From NCBI GenBank assembly GCA_020152595.1, contig JAIGNY010000132.1, forward strand, positions 405,501 through 469,500: a stretch of 64,000 bases of DNA, given 5' to 3'. Positions 63,664 through 64,000 of the stretch are shown in pieces. The stretch comes from Chiridota heheva (taxonomy: Eukaryota > Echinodermata > Holothuroidea > Apodida > Chiridotidae). How positions within the stretch are numbered: position 1 is the first letter of the stretch; every line of letters begins with the position of its first letter. A program made the translations under genes and the position numbers. Under the pieces are notes generated by a model, which saw only the letters and a program-made list of their open reading frames with translations, was not told the origin of the DNA and searched no databases.

Positions 63664-64000
63664 GTATGATGGCAGTATTTCAAATTTGAAATGTTGTTAA
63701 TGTAGAATAGATAGATTTTTGGGGGGCAACCCCAAATTACGTTCAAGGAAATTCACAACAAAGATATTAAGGTGGAAAAATTCTGAAAGTATACTAGGTA
63801 TTTCTCCCCTTCAGGAATGAGAAGAAGAAACTATTAGTTGTGCGCAGTAAAACTTTATTGATATTGAGGTGGAGAAGAGGGGGTTATTATTGATTAATAT
63901 ATCAGTTCATAATATATCAGCTCATATTGGTCAGACTTTATAGGACAAGATTATCACAAAACAATAGAGGAATATCCTATTTATGTTCTTGTACTTATGA
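63664..64000. other. Unannotated window end
   Basis: AT-rich sequence. No gene or repeat recognised before the window ends. Confidence 0.4.

Overview
This 64 kb window is gene-poor, AT-rich animal genomic DNA with no prokaryotic features. It is dominated by tandem repeats and nested transposable elements. The one confident host coding segment is the terminal exon of an FBXO45 orthologue (F-box/SPRY protein), at 48721-48906 on the plus strand. The repeats fit a marine invertebrate: tRNA-derived SINEs carrying a 'cttgcccaaggacac' body, CR1/L2-like LINE tails, and decayed copies of a large Cys-tailed protein family. An echinoderm, hemichordate or similar deuterostome is my guess; the species cannot be fixed from the sequence.

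Layout. 0-6 kb: a first copy of repeat family A (head at 638), a 2.1 kb array of 49-bp units, then family B copy 1 (3927-6029), a 2.1 kb element with hairpin ends and a minisatellite core. 9.0-12.7 kb: a long family A copy interrupted by two non-autonomous hAT-type elements with 8-bp target duplications (9106-10076, 10174-11099) and by a foldback element (about 11738-12280). 13.3 kb: a CR1-like LINE tail. 15.3-16.7 kb: a tRNA-derived SINE split by a TTAA-flanked piggyBac-type element, which itself carries a tRNA-like sequence. 19-28 kb: coding-phase and non-coding minisatellites (33, 19, 33, about 215 and 22 bp). 31-35 kb: decayed dispersed repeats and a T-rich degenerate array. 35.5-38.4 kb: a pseudogene of the Cys-tailed family, split by a non-LTR retrotransposon with a 10-bp target duplication. 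39.1-41.6 kb: family B copy 2. 41.8-46.3 kb: 18-bp and 43-bp arrays and SINE fragments. 47.1-48.6 kb: family A copy 3 inside the last FBXO45 intron. 48.7 kb: the FBXO45 exon and its 3' flank. 52-55.7 kb: two 5'-truncated LINEs, one set in a tandem repeat and the other bracketed by long TA microsatellites. 57.8-62 kb: 27-bp, 49-bp and pyrimidine-rich arrays. 62-64 kb: mostly unannotated, with one weak exon candidate.

The genes do not form a pathway. The informative part is the record of nested insertions. Four of them have target-site duplications that can be read exactly, and in each case the sequence either side rejoins into recognisable host repeat or pseudogene. The best candidate for an undescribed system is the family A/B group: elements that start TTTTTGGTTC with a GGTTC...GAACC hairpin, hold an internal tandem-repeat core, and in family B end with a hairpin followed by CTAG. 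This recalls Helitron/Helentron-type non-autonomous elements, but that assignment is inference. Most long open frames here are by-products of stop-free tandem repeats and are not annotated as genes.
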